From Streptomyces sp. NBC_01451 (GTDB lineage: Bacteria; Actinomycetota; Actinomycetes; Streptomycetales; Streptomycetaceae): 64,000 bases of DNA. Under the pieces are notes generated by a model. That model worked only from the letters and a program-made list of their open reading frames with translations, was not told where the DNA came from and did not search any database. How positions within the stretch are numbered: the stretch's first letter is position 1; every line of letters starts with the position of its first letter. Below, piece after piece: positions 1-8,144 of the stretch. The stretch spans positions 2,232,001 through 2,296,000 of the forward strand of contig NZ_CP109479.1 of assembly GCF_036227485.1 (NCBI RefSeq). Reading direction: 5' to 3'. The translations under genes and the position numbers were made by a program.

Positions 1-963
1 GGTCTGCTGCTCACCGCGCACTTCGGATGGCCGGACTGGTTGCTGTTCGTGTGCAGCGCCGGCATCGGCTGCGTACCGAGCGTCGGCGCGATGACCCGGG
101 CGCGCTGGGCCGCCGTCTACCGCGGCACCCCGCAACTGCACACCGCGTACTCCTTCGAGTCCGTGGTGGACGAGGTCTGCTTCATCCTCGGGCCGATCGT
201 CTCGATCGGGCTGTCCACGGCGTGGTTCCCGGAGGCGGGACCGCTGCTCGCCGCCTGTTTCCTGGCGGTCGGCGTCTTCTGGCTGACCTCCCAGCGCGAC
301 ACCGAGCCGAAGCCGCATCCGCTCGCGCGGCACCGGAGCGGCTCGGCACTGCGCTCTCCCGGTCTCCAGGTCCTGGTGGTCACCTTCACGGCGACCGGGG
401 CGATCTTCGGGGCCGTCGACGTGGTCACCGTCGCCTTCGCCGAGGAACGTGGCCACAAGGGCGCCGCGAGCATCGTGCTGGCCCTCTACGCGGCGGGCTC
501 CTGCGCGGCAGGAGTCGTGTTCGGGCTGCTGCACCTCCCGGGACGCCTGGAACGCCGGTGGTTGCTGGGCATATGTGCGATGGCCGTGAGTATGATCCCC
601 CTCCTACTGGTCGGAAACTTGCCGTCTCTGGCCGTGGCGCTGTTCGTTGCGGGTCTGTCCATCGCTCCCACGATGATCACGACGATGTCCCTCATCGAAC
701 AGCACGTACCACGCGCGCAACTGACCGAGGGCATGACCTGGGTGAGCACCGGGCTCGCGGTCGGCGTCGCGCTCGGCTCCTCCGTGTCCGGCTGGGTGAT
801 CGACGCCGCCGGTGCGAGTGCCGGGTACGGGGTTCCGGTGGCGTCCGGGGCCGTCGCGGTCGCGGTCGGTTTCCTCGGGTACCGCCGGCTGAACAGACCG
901 GCTCCGTGTCGGGGAGGCACCGTTGAACAGCACAGTGAGCGGCAAGAGCGGCACGTGGCGTAA
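1..963 (+). CDS. MFS transporter, 5'-truncated by window edge
   Basis: The reading frame is open from base 1, so the N-terminal part lies outside the window; about 320 residues are visible. They contain several strongly hydrophobic segments, for example around the visible residues FVCSAGIGCVPSVGAM, then a hydrophilic loop of the kind that joins the two six-helix halves of a major facilitator (QRDTEPKPHPLARHRSGSAL), then at least five more membrane segments including SLAVALFVAGLSIAPTMI. This matches the C-terminal two thirds of an MFS efflux-type permease in the cytoplasmic membrane. Substrate cannot be predicted. The last 41 bases overlap the start of the next gene, so the two are probably translated from one message. 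Family assignment is good; function within the family is open. Confidence 0.82.
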   Translation, partial: GLLLTAHFGWPDWLLFVCSAGIGCVPSVGAMTRARWAAVYRGTPQLHTAYSFESVVDEVCFILGPIVSIGLSTAWFPEAGPLLAACFLAVGVFWLTSQRDTEPKPHPLARHRSGSALRSPGLQVLVVTFTATGAIFGAVDVVTVAFAEERGHKGAASIVLALYAAGSCAAGVVFGLLHLPGRLERRWLLGICAMAVSMIPLLLVGNLPSLAVALFVAGLSIAPTMITTMSLIEQHVPRAQLTEGMTWVSTGLAVGVALGSSVSGWVIDAAGASAGYGVPVASGAVAVAVGFLGYRRLNRPAPCRGGTVEQHSERQERHVA

Positions 964-2242
964 CTGGGCGGGCAACGTCACCGCCCGGCCCGCCAGGGAG
1001 GTCACGCCCGCTTCCGTGGAGGAACTGTCCGCGGCCGTGCGGCAGGCAGCCGCGGACGGCCTGAAGGTGAAGGCCGTGGGCACCGGGCACTCCTTCACGG
1101 CGACCGCCGCCACGGACGGGGTGTTGATCCGCCCTCAACTGTTGACCGGCATCCGCAATATCGACCGGGAGAACATGACGGTCACGGTCGAGGCGGGCAC
1201 TCCGCTCAAGAGACTCAACATGGCCCTCGCCCGCGAGGGTCTGTCGCTCACGAACATGGGCGACATCATGGAGCAGACGGTCTCGGGCGCCACCAGCACC
1301 GGCACGCACGGCACGGGCCGCGAGTCGGGCTCGATAGCCGCCCAGATCAAGGGTCTTGAGCTGGTGACGGCGGACGGGTCGGTGCTCGTCTGCTCGGAGA
1401 AGGAGAATCCGGAGGTCTTCGCCTCGGCCCGGGTCGGCATCGGCGCCCTGGGGATCATCACGGCGATCACGTTCGCCGTGGAGCCCCTCTTCCTGCTCAC
1501 CGCCCGCGAGGAGCCGATGACCTTCGACAAGGTCACCAGCACCTTCGACGAACTCTGGGCCGAGAACGAGCACTTCGAGTTCTACTGGTTCCCGCACACC
1601 GGCAACACCAACACCAAGCGCAACAACCGCAGCGCGGGCCCCGAGAAGCCCGTCAGCCGGATCAGCGGCTGGATCGAGGACGAGTTCCTCTCCAACGGCG
1701 TCTTCCAGGCGGCCCAGCTGGTCGGCCGCACGGTGCCCGCCACGATCCCGACGATCGCCCAGATCTCCAGCAAGGCCCTGTCCGCGCGGACGTACACCGA
1801 CATCCCGTACAAGGTCTACACATCGCCGCGCCGGGTGCGCTTCGTGGAGATGGAGTACGCCGTTCCGCGCGAGGCCCTGGTGGCGACGCTGCGCGAACTC
1901 AAGGCGATGGTCGACCGGTCGGACATGCGGATCAGCTTCCCGGTGGAGGTGCGCACGGCCCCGGCGGACGACATCACGCTCTCCACGGCCTCGGGCCGCG
2001 ACAGCGCCTACGTCGCCGTCCACATGTTCCGCGGGACGCCCTACCAGGCGTACTTCACCGCCGCCGAGCGCATCTTCACGGCGCACGAGGGACGGCCGCA
2101 CTGGGGCAAGGTGCACACGCGGGACGCCGAGTACTTCGCCGGGGTCTACCCCCGCTTCGGGGAGTTCACCGCTCTGCGGGACCGGCTCGACCCTGAACGC
2201 CTGTTCCAGAACGACTACTTGCGACGAGTTCTCGGCGCGTAG
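923..2242 (+). CDS. FAD-binding D-arabinono-1,4-lactone oxidase-family protein
   Basis: A 439-residue flavin oxidase of the aldono-lactone/alditol oxidase family. The N-terminal half is a PCMH-type FAD-binding domain with the motif VGTGHSF near residue 52, whose His binds FAD covalently in family members, and a GTHGTG motif near 129. The C-terminal half carries the family's HWGK motif near residue 393. Such enzymes oxidise sugar lactones or polyols with O2; the natural substrate here is unknown. The TTG start at 923 has a GGGGAGG ribosome site five bases upstream; a GTG twelve bases later is in frame but badly spaced. It overlaps the MFS gene, so co-translation is likely. No signal peptide is visible, so it is probably cytoplasmic. 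Confidence 0.87.
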   Translation: MNSTVSGKSGTWRNWAGNVTARPAREVTPASVEELSAAVRQAAADGLKVKAVGTGHSFTATAATDGVLIRPQLLTGIRNIDRENMTVTVEAGTPLKRLNMALAREGLSLTNMGDIMEQTVSGATSTGTHGTGRESGSIAAQIKGLELVTADGSVLVCSEKENPEVFASARVGIGALGIITAITFAVEPLFLLTAREEPMTFDKVTSTFDELWAENEHFEFYWFPHTGNTNTKRNNRSAGPEKPVSRISGWIEDEFLSNGVFQAAQLVGRTVPATIPTIAQISSKALSARTYTDIPYKVYTSPRRVRFVEMEYAVPREALVATLRELKAMVDRSDMRISFPVEVRTAPADDITLSTASGRDSAYVAVHMFRGTPYQAYFTAAERIFTAHEGRPHWGKVHTRDAEYFAGVYPRFGEFTALRDRLDPERLFQNDYLRRVLGA

Positions 2243-2648
2243 CGAAGGAATTGGTTCCGTTTCCGATGTTTACGTGAAGTGCGCTGCCTCCGAGGTCACG
2301 GAGCCGGCGGGGGATCGGCCAACTCGCACTCTCCGGCTGGAATTGGGTGGCGTGCCAATCCACGCACGTGGCCCAAATGGAGTACTGTTGCGAGCCCTGG
2401 GTCCGGTCTCCCGCCTGGGCGTCCGGGGGCTTCCAGGATCGCCAAGAGGGGGCTCGTTGCACAGGGTGACGGAGTTTGTCACTTAGCGTTGCGAATAGAT
2501 AACCGTGGTATAACGGCGAGTTCGGGCCCCTGCCCGACACGCCGGGCAACTCGGCAAGGTTGTGGCAGGCTGCACCCGGGCAGGCCACACTCGACTAGCG
2601 GAAGCAGCGACGCACGTGACGTCGGCAGGCACCACCCGGGAGGTCCCC
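2243..2648. other. Non-coding stretch upstream of sepH
   Basis: About 400 bases without a convincing gene; short open frames here lack ribosome sites and family resemblance. The last 170 bases are less GC-rich and contain a TATAAC hexamer near 2508, a plausible -10 element for sepH, though no well-spaced -35 is evident. Confidence 0.5.
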
Positions 2649-3674
2649 ATGCCCGAACTGCGTGTCGTGGCCGTCTCTAACGACGGCACACGGCTGGTGC
2701 TGAAGGCTGCGGACAGCACGGAGTACACGCTTCCGATCGATGAGCGTCTGCGCGCCGCGGTACGCGGCGACCGTCCCCGCCTCGGCCAGATCGAGATCGA
2801 GGTGGAGAGTCATCTCCGCCCCCGCGACATCCAGGCACGCATACGTGCCGGCGCGTCCGCGGAAGAGGTGGCGCAGCTCGCCGGGATTCCGGTGGACCGC
2901 GTACGCCGCTTCGAGGGCCCCGTGCTGGCCGAGCGAGCCTTCATGGCCGAGCGGGCCCGGAAGACTCCGGTCCGTCGGCCCGGTGAGAACGCCGGTCCAC
3001 AGCTCGGCGAAGCCGTGCAGGAGCGGCTGACGATCCGTGGCGCCGAGAAGGACACCGTCCAGTGGGACTCGTGGCGCCGCGACGACGGCACCTGGGAAGT
3101 CCTGCTGGTCTACCTGGTGGCCGGCGAACCGCACTCGGCGAGCTGGACGTACGACCCGCCCCGGCGGCTCGTACAGGCCGTCGACGAGGAGGCCCGCTCG
3201 CTGATCGGCGAGTCGGACGACCTCGCGGCGCCCGAGCCCAGTTTTCCGTTCGTACCACGCATCGCCCGGCTGCCGCGCGACCGCCCGCTGGACCGCCCGG
3301 TCCTGCCCGCGCCGTCGTCCGAGCTCACCGAGGAGGGCGTGAGCGCGAGCGAGCGGGACTCGCTGACGAGCCTTCTGGAAGCGGTGCCGAGTTTCCGCGG
3401 CGACATGGTCGTGCCGGAACGCCCTTCCTCCACGGAAGTCGTGGAGGAACCGGCAGCCGAACCCGAGGTGGAGGAGCCCCCGGCTCCCGCGGCCTCGGCC
3501 GGCTCCGCGTACGCGGACGTGCTCATGCCCCGCTCGGTCGGCGCCCACCGGGACCGACTGGTCGGTGCCACCGACCGCCAGGCGGAGGCGGACGGCGTCC
3601 GTCCCGGGCGCAGAGCGGCGGTACCGAGCTGGGACGAGATCGTGTTCGGCACACGCCGGAAGAACAAGGAGTAG
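2649..3674 (+). CDS. sepH: Septation protein SepH
   Basis: A 341-residue protein beginning MPELRVVAVSNDGTRLVLKA, the signature N-terminus of the DUF3071/SepH family. The first ~100 residues form the conserved domain, ending in a helix-turn-helix-like segment (GASAEEVAQLAGIPVDRVRRF). An acidic, Pro-rich low-complexity linker follows, and a short conserved basic tail closes the protein. In Streptomyces, SepH binds FtsZ and promotes filament assembly at vegetative and sporulation septa. The start at 2649 has GGGAGG five bases upstream; in-frame codons further upstream give unconserved sequence. It is followed by a strong terminator shared with the convergent sulfurtransferase. Identification by recognition of the family is strong. 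Confidence 0.95.
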   Translation: MPELRVVAVSNDGTRLVLKAADSTEYTLPIDERLRAAVRGDRPRLGQIEIEVESHLRPRDIQARIRAGASAEEVAQLAGIPVDRVRRFEGPVLAERAFMAERARKTPVRRPGENAGPQLGEAVQERLTIRGAEKDTVQWDSWRRDDGTWEVLLVYLVAGEPHSASWTYDPPRRLVQAVDEEARSLIGESDDLAAPEPSFPFVPRIARLPRDRPLDRPVLPAPSSELTEEGVSASERDSLTSLLEAVPSFRGDMVVPERPSSTEVVEEPAAEPEVEEPPAPAASAGSAYADVLMPRSVGAHRDRLVGATDRQAEADGVRPGRRAAVPSWDEIVFGTRRKNKE

Positions 3675-3696
3675 TCACCCGTCCGGGTTACTCATA

Positions 3697-3738
3697 CGAC
3701 TGTGGGGCCGCATCCGGTCGGATGCGGCCCCACAGTCG
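3697..3738. terminator. Bidirectional terminator between sepH and sulfurtransferase gene
   Basis: A perfect 19-bp stem (3697-3715 with 3720-3738) closed by a four-base loop GGTC sits 22 bases after the sepH stop and about 50 bases after the end of the convergent sulfurtransferase gene. It should stop transcription from both sides. Confidence 0.93.
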
Positions 3739-3789
3739 ATCGCGCCCCTCGTCCGGCCGAACCGGCCAACGGTCTGTCGAACCACCGCG

Positions 3790-4641
3790 CTACTGCGGAT
3801 CGGGCCCCACGGCCACGGGCCGCGCCGGATCCCCCGACCACTCCGACCACGAACCGACGTACAGCGCGGCCGGAATGCCCGCGACCGCCAGGGCCAGGAC
3901 CTCGTGGGCGCCCGAGACACCCGATCCGCAGTACACGCCCACCGCGGTGGCGTCCGCCGCGCCCAGGGCCTTGAACCGGGCCGTCAGCTCCTCGGCGGGC
4001 AGGAACCGTCCGTCCGCCGCCACGTTCTCGTTCGTGGGCGCCGAGACCGCGCCCGGGATGTGTCCGCCGACCCGGTCGATGGGCTCGACCTCGCCCCGGT
4101 AACGCTCCCCCGCGCGCGCGTCCAGCAGCAGTCCGGAGCGGGCCAGTGCGGCGGCCCCGTCGGCGTCGAGCAGTCCCACCCCGCCCGGCACCGGCGTGAA
4201 GTCGCCCTCGGCGGGCACCGGTACATCTGTGTCCAGCACCTCTTCCCAGGACGGCAACCCGCCGTCGAGAACCCGCACGTCCGGGTGACCCGTCCAGCGC
4301 AGCAGCCACCAGGCGCGGGCCGCCGCCCAGCCCTGTCCGCCGTCGTACACGACCACCGGGACCCCGAACGAGACCCCGGCGCGTCGCATGGCGGCGCCGA
4401 ACACCTCCGGGTCGGGCAGCGGATGCCGGCCGGCCGGTCCCGCCGCCGAGGCGAGCTCCCTGTCCAGGTCGACGAAGACCGCCCCGGGAAGATGCCCGGC
4501 GACGTACTCGGCGCGCCCGTCGAAGGGCGCCGCACCGCCCGCGGTGGGCATGCTCAGCTGCCAGCGGACGTCGAGCAGGACCGGCGGGTCGGAACCGGCC
4601 AGCTCGTTCACGAGTTCGAGTGCGGAGATGATGGCGTTCAT
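3790..4641 (-). CDS. sseA: 3-mercaptopyruvate/thiosulfate sulfurtransferase (rhodanese family)
   Basis: A 283-residue tandem rhodanese. The first domain (to ~130) is the inactive structural copy with AGHLPGAVFVDLD. The second carries the active loop CGSGVSG near residue 242, whose Cys would take up the persulfide sulfur. A CG-S-GV loop is closer to mercaptopyruvate sulfurtransferases than to the CRKGVT loop of thiosulfate enzymes, so mercaptopyruvate is the likelier donor; this is inference. I chose the ATG at 4641, which has GGAG five bases upstream, over the in-frame GTG eighteen bases earlier. The product is cytoplasmic and the gene appears to stand alone, diverging from the VOC gene. Confidence 0.88.
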   Translation of the reverse strand: MNAIISALELVNELAGSDPPVLLDVRWQLSMPTAGGAAPFDGRAEYVAGHLPGAVFVDLDRELASAAGPAGRHPLPDPEVFGAAMRRAGVSFGVPVVVYDGGQGWAAARAWWLLRWTGHPDVRVLDGGLPSWEEVLDTDVPVPAEGDFTPVPGGVGLLDADGAAALARSGLLLDARAGERYRGEVEPIDRVGGHIPGAVSAPTNENVAADGRFLPAEELTARFKALGAADATAVGVYCGSGVSGAHEVLALAVAGIPAALYVGSWSEWSGDPARPVAVGPDPQ

Positions 4642-5021
4642 GGCTCCATCCTTGCGCACGGGGTGGCCGCGGCGGCCAGGGCGGGCTACTCTCCCGCCGG
4701 ACAGGTTCGATCACACGGCGTACGGGATCGGGCACATGCTGTACAACTGATGGACACCTTGCGGCAATTGCGCGGAAACAGGCGAGAAACACCGGTTCGG
4801 GCACCCTCGGGACGAGGACGTGCGGAGTCGGCGCGGCCCGGGCGCGCGGTACCGCGGGTGGTGCGAGCATCGGCACGGAGCGTGCCCGCACGCGGGAACG
4901 CGGCACGGCACGGGCGACGTACCCAACGGAGCACGCCGTACGGCGGCATGCGGCAGGTCCGCCGACGCGGCGGACGGCGGAAGTGACACGGCCACCGCGA
5001 GGGGTCGAGGAGAGAGTGACG
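4642..5021. other. Divergent intergenic region, sulfurtransferase / VOC gene
   Basis: About 380 bases between two divergent genes. It must hold both promoters, but I could not pick convincing -35/-10 pairs. No supported gene is present. Confidence 0.45.
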
Positions 5022-5825
5022 ATGACCGAGGCACGGGAGTCGGCCGACCGGAACAGCGAAGCGCCGGCCCGGCACGCGCCCGGCACACCCTGCTGGGTGA
5101 GTCTGATGGTGCACGGCATGACAGCGACCCAGGAGTTCTACGGGGAGTTGTTCGGCTGGGAGTTCGAGCTGGGCCCGCAGCAGCTCGGCTGGTACGTACG
5201 GGCCCTGCTCGACGGCCAGGAGGTGGCCGGCATCGGCCAGCTGCCGCCGGACCGCCACCTCCCCGTCGCCTGGACGCCGTATCTCGCCTCGGACGACGTG
5301 GACCTCACCGCGGAGATGGTCCGGCACTCCGGCGGCACCGTGGGCGTGGGCCCGCTGGACGCGGCCGAGGCGGGCCGGCTGGCGATCGCCTCCGACCCGA
5401 CGGGTGCGGTGTTCGGCATCTGGCAGACCGCCGCCCACCTGGGCACGGGAATCACCGGCGTCCCCGGCACCCCCGCCTGGAACGAGCTGGTGACGCGCGA
5501 CTCGTCGAGCGTCGCCAAGTTCTACAAGACCGTCTTCGGCTACGAGGAGGAGCCCGTGGTGTCGGCGGACTTCGACTACGTCACCCTGCACGTCGCGGGC
5601 CGGCCGGTCGCCGGCATCCACGGCGTGGGCAACCTCCTGCCGCGCGACCGGGGCCCGCACTGGATGACGTACTTCGAGGTCGCCGACGCGGACGCGGCGG
5701 CCACCCGCCTGGTGGACCTGGGCGGCCACGTCGTCAGCCCCCCGCACGACAGCGCACACGGCCGCGTGGCGACCGTGACGGACCCGGAGGGGGCGTTGTT
5801 CTCGCTGATCCAGGGGGCCCACTGA
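5022..5825 (+). CDS. Two-domain VOC (glyoxalase/bleomycin-resistance fold) protein
   Basis: A 267-residue protein made of two vicinal-oxygen-chelate domains in tandem. The first begins WVSLMVHGMTATQEFYGELF and the second AWNELVTRDSSSVAKFYKTV; each has the beta-alpha-beta-beta-beta pattern with FGWEFE/FGYEEE after the helix, and each ends in an ATVTDPEGALFSLI-like strand. Members of this actinobacterial group are cytoplasmic and mostly uncharacterised; some act on small electrophiles or antibiotics, but no substrate can be named here. The ATG at 5022 is preceded by GAGGAGAG; an in-frame GTG at 5016 is a second candidate and would add two residues. It starts divergently from the sulfurtransferase. 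Confidence 0.83.
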   Translation: MTEARESADRNSEAPARHAPGTPCWVSLMVHGMTATQEFYGELFGWEFELGPQQLGWYVRALLDGQEVAGIGQLPPDRHLPVAWTPYLASDDVDLTAEMVRHSGGTVGVGPLDAAEAGRLAIASDPTGAVFGIWQTAAHLGTGITGVPGTPAWNELVTRDSSSVAKFYKTVFGYEEEPVVSADFDYVTLHVAGRPVAGIHGVGNLLPRDRGPHWMTYFEVADADAAATRLVDLGGHVVSPPHDSAHGRVATVTDPEGALFSLIQGAH

Positions 5826-5843
5826 CGGCCCCCTGGAGGGCGC

Positions 5844-7211
5844 CTACGCGGGCCGCAGGACGCTGTGGATCGCGGCCTCGCCGGCCGCGAAGATCGAGTC
5901 CTCGCGGACCCTCGCCCCCGGACTCGGTGCGTGCATCATCATTCCGTCGCCGACGAAGATGCCCACGTGACCGACATGGCCCGCGTCCCCGTGGTAGAAG
6001 ACCAGGTCACCGGAGCGGATGTCGGCGACGTTGATCGCCATCCCGGCGCTCGCCTGCTCGTGCACGGAACGCGGGAGCGCGACCCCGGCGGCCTTCCAAG
6101 CGGCCTGGATGAGACCGGAGTTGTCGTACGAGCCCGGCCCGACCGCGCCCCAGACGCACGGCCTGCCGATCTGCGCGCGGGCGAAGGCGACCGCCTTCGC
6201 GGCCTTGGCACCGGGCTCCAGGCCCAGCGCGAGGCCGTTGCCGATACTCGCGCCGGACCCGGCACCCGGGAACGATTCGGTGCCGAAGTGGTAGGTCCCC
6301 GTGGCGTAGGACGTCTGCGTGCCGTGGGGCGGCGTGTGCGCTCCGTAGGACGGCGTCCCGTGCGGCGGCGTCTGCGTGCCGTAGGGCGCCTCCGTCACGG
6401 GGAACGGGTCGGCGACCGGGAACGGTTCCGTGACCAGGGGCAGTTCGGTGACGAGGGCGTAGTCCCCGTCGCGGAGCGTGCCCGCGTAGAGGGGTGTGCC
6501 CGCGTCCAGGAACGCGTCCGCGCTGAGACCGGCCGGCTGGGGCAGTTGCCACTCCTCGGCGGGCTGGGGGCGAACCTGTTCCGCGTGGTTCGGGAGGCGC
6601 CAGGCATCCTCGACGGGCAGGGGGCCGGCTACCTGGAGAGGAGCGGCGCCCTGGGCGGCCGACGGGAACCAACTGGGCTCGGCCGAAAGCGCGTTCAGGC
6701 TCCCCTGAGGTTCCTGACGCGGTGCGGGCACGGCCGACAGCGCGCCCACGGGTGCGGCGGGCAGTTCGGCGACCGGCGCGGGCGGCAGCTCGGCCATGAG
6801 CCCGGGAGGCAGTGCGGCCGTCGGTCCGGCGGCCGGCGCGGCGACGGGTCCGGCGGTCAACTCCGCCACCGGAAGGGCGGCCAGCTCGACGCCGGGACCC
6901 GCGGGCCGGGTGGGCCGGGCCTCCGCCGCGCGGGCGGGCCTCCTGTCGGGCGGCAGCACCGCCGGCACGGTCGGGCCCAACTGGGCGCGCCCCACGTCGA
7001 ACCACGGTCGGGCGACCTCGTCGAGGGCGGGATCGGAGCGCCTGCGCGCGCTCTCGGGCGCCGGGTTGACGCGCTTGCGTATCCCGAGCCTCATCGCGCG
7101 GGTGGCGTTGAAGGTCCCGGTGAAGCTCTCGGCCTGGTCGTAGAGGCTGTTGATCCGTTGCTGGACCTCCTCACGGCTCGGCCCATCATCTCGGGTTCGT
7201 TCCGGCGCCAT
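5844..7211 (-). CDS. NlpC/P60-fold protein lacking the catalytic cysteine
   Basis: A 455-residue protein with a long Ala/Pro/Glu-rich low-complexity body (roughly residues 30-330, with repeats such as VAELPAAPV and PPHGTPSYGAHTPPHGT) and a C-terminal NlpC/P60 domain of about 115 residues. The domain has RPCVWGAVGP and the His-containing HVGIFVGDG, but where active enzymes read YDCSGL it reads YDNSGL: the codon at 6120-6122 is AAC, Asn364. The endopeptidase nucleophile is therefore absent. No signal peptide or membrane anchor is visible, so it may be cytoplasmic or exported by another route. The ATG at 7211 follows an AAGGAG with wide spacing; an upstream start at 7268 would add 19 residues. 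Its role is probably binding or structural rather than hydrolytic, which is inference. Confidence 0.8.
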   Translation of the reverse strand: MAPERTRDDGPSREEVQQRINSLYDQAESFTGTFNATRAMRLGIRKRVNPAPESARRRSDPALDEVARPWFDVGRAQLGPTVPAVLPPDRRPARAAEARPTRPAGPGVELAALPVAELTAGPVAAPAAGPTAALPPGLMAELPPAPVAELPAAPVGALSAVPAPRQEPQGSLNALSAEPSWFPSAAQGAAPLQVAGPLPVEDAWRLPNHAEQVRPQPAEEWQLPQPAGLSADAFLDAGTPLYAGTLRDGDYALVTELPLVTEPFPVADPFPVTEAPYGTQTPPHGTPSYGAHTPPHGTQTSYATGTYHFGTESFPGAGSGASIGNGLALGLEPGAKAAKAVAFARAQIGRPCVWGAVGPGSYDNSGLIQAAWKAAGVALPRSVHEQASAGMAINVADIRSGDLVFYHGDAGHVGHVGIFVGDGMMMHAPSPGARVREDSIFAAGEAAIHSVLRPA

Positions 7212-7310
7212 GGCGGGACGAGCTCCTTCCGTGGTACGTCTCCCCGGCCCACTGTCAGGTGCGGACAACAGGTTTGGGAAGGTGTTCGGAGGTCAACTTA
7301 GCCAACTTGT

Positions 7311-7335
7311 GTGCTTCAGGTGAAGGTTGAAGCAC
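7311..7335. promoter_or_regulatory. Inverted repeat upstream of the NlpC/P60-like gene
   Basis: Arms GTGCTTCA (7311-7318) and TGAAGCAC (7328-7335) are separated by nine bases. The repeat lies 100 bases upstream of the NlpC/P60-like start and 70 bases beyond the tdk stop, so it could be an operator or a weak terminator. Confidence 0.4.
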
Positions 7336-7406
7336 GAAATGCCCGATACGTTATTGTGACCTTCATCGTATCGAGAGCGGCCGGAAAGAACCGCCTAGGA
7401 GAACGA

Positions 7407-8057
7407 TCAGGCCGAATTGACCGGCAGGACGTCCGGAGAGATGACGGAGGCGTGCGCGGATGCGCTCGTCATCCGGCGCCGGTGGTGGCGCCGGCACAGC
7501 ACCTCGTAGCCGATCTCCTCAGCCTGTCGGTTCACGTCACCGACGACGACCTGCTCGCCCTCCACCACCATCACGCCCCCCACGGTGCGCGCGTTGTGCG
7601 TGGCCCGTGCGCCGCACCAGCACATCGCCTCCACCTGGAGGGTCTCGATCCGGTCCGCCAGCTCGATCAGCCGCTGGGAGCCCGGGAAGAGCTTCGTGCG
7701 GAAGTCGGTGGTGATGCCGAACGCGAAGACGTCCAGTCCCAGGTCGTCCACCACCCGCGCCAACTGGTCGATCTGCTGCGGCGCGAGGAACTGTGCCTCG
7801 TCCACGATCACGTAGTCGACCTTGCCGCCCCTGGACATCTGGTCCACCAGATAGGCGTGCAGATCCATGCCCACGGTCGCCTCGACCGCCTCCGTCACCA
7901 GCCCCAGCCGCGAGGAGAGCTTGCCCTCGCCCGCCCGGTCGTCGCGGGTGAAGATCACACCCTGAAGTCCTCGTGCCGACCGGTTGTGCCCGATCTGGAG
8001 CGCCAGCGTCGACTTCCCGCAGTCCATCGTTCCGGAGAAGAACACCAACTCGGGCAT
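7407..8057 (-). CDS. tdk: Thymidine kinase
   Basis: A 216-residue type II thymidine kinase, which phosphorylates thymidine to dTMP in the salvage pathway. The P-loop GTMDCGKST lies at residues 9-17, the Walker B/DEAQF motif near 88, and the zinc/lasso region (CWCGARATHN, and the Cys of YEVLCRRHH) towards the C-terminus. Length is usual for the family. It is the last gene of a minus-strand run and follows the phosphodiesterase gene by 87 bases, so it may be cotranscribed with it. The ribosome site is weak (GAAAGG at wide spacing), which could mean reduced translation or dependence on upstream translation. Confidence 0.95.
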   Translation of the reverse strand: MPELVFFSGTMDCGKSTLALQIGHNRSARGLQGVIFTRDDRAGEGKLSSRLGLVTEAVEATVGMDLHAYLVDQMSRGGKVDYVIVDEAQFLAPQQIDQLARVVDDLGLDVFAFGITTDFRTKLFPGSQRLIELADRIETLQVEAMCWCGARATHNARTVGGVMVVEGEQVVVGDVNRQAEEIGYEVLCRRHHRRRMTSASAHASVISPDVLPVNSA

Positions 8058-8144
8058 GGGAGGTCGAGCACCTTTCGGCGAGATTCGCGGGGGACGGGAG
8101 CAGGGCGAGGAGGCTGGGCAGGGGCTGTCGGGCGGGTGCGGGCG

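Noticed and set aside
2243..2648. Short open frames of about 70-130 residues on both strands upstream of sepH
   Set aside because: None has a ribosome site or recognisable product; high-GC DNA has many fortuitous open frames.
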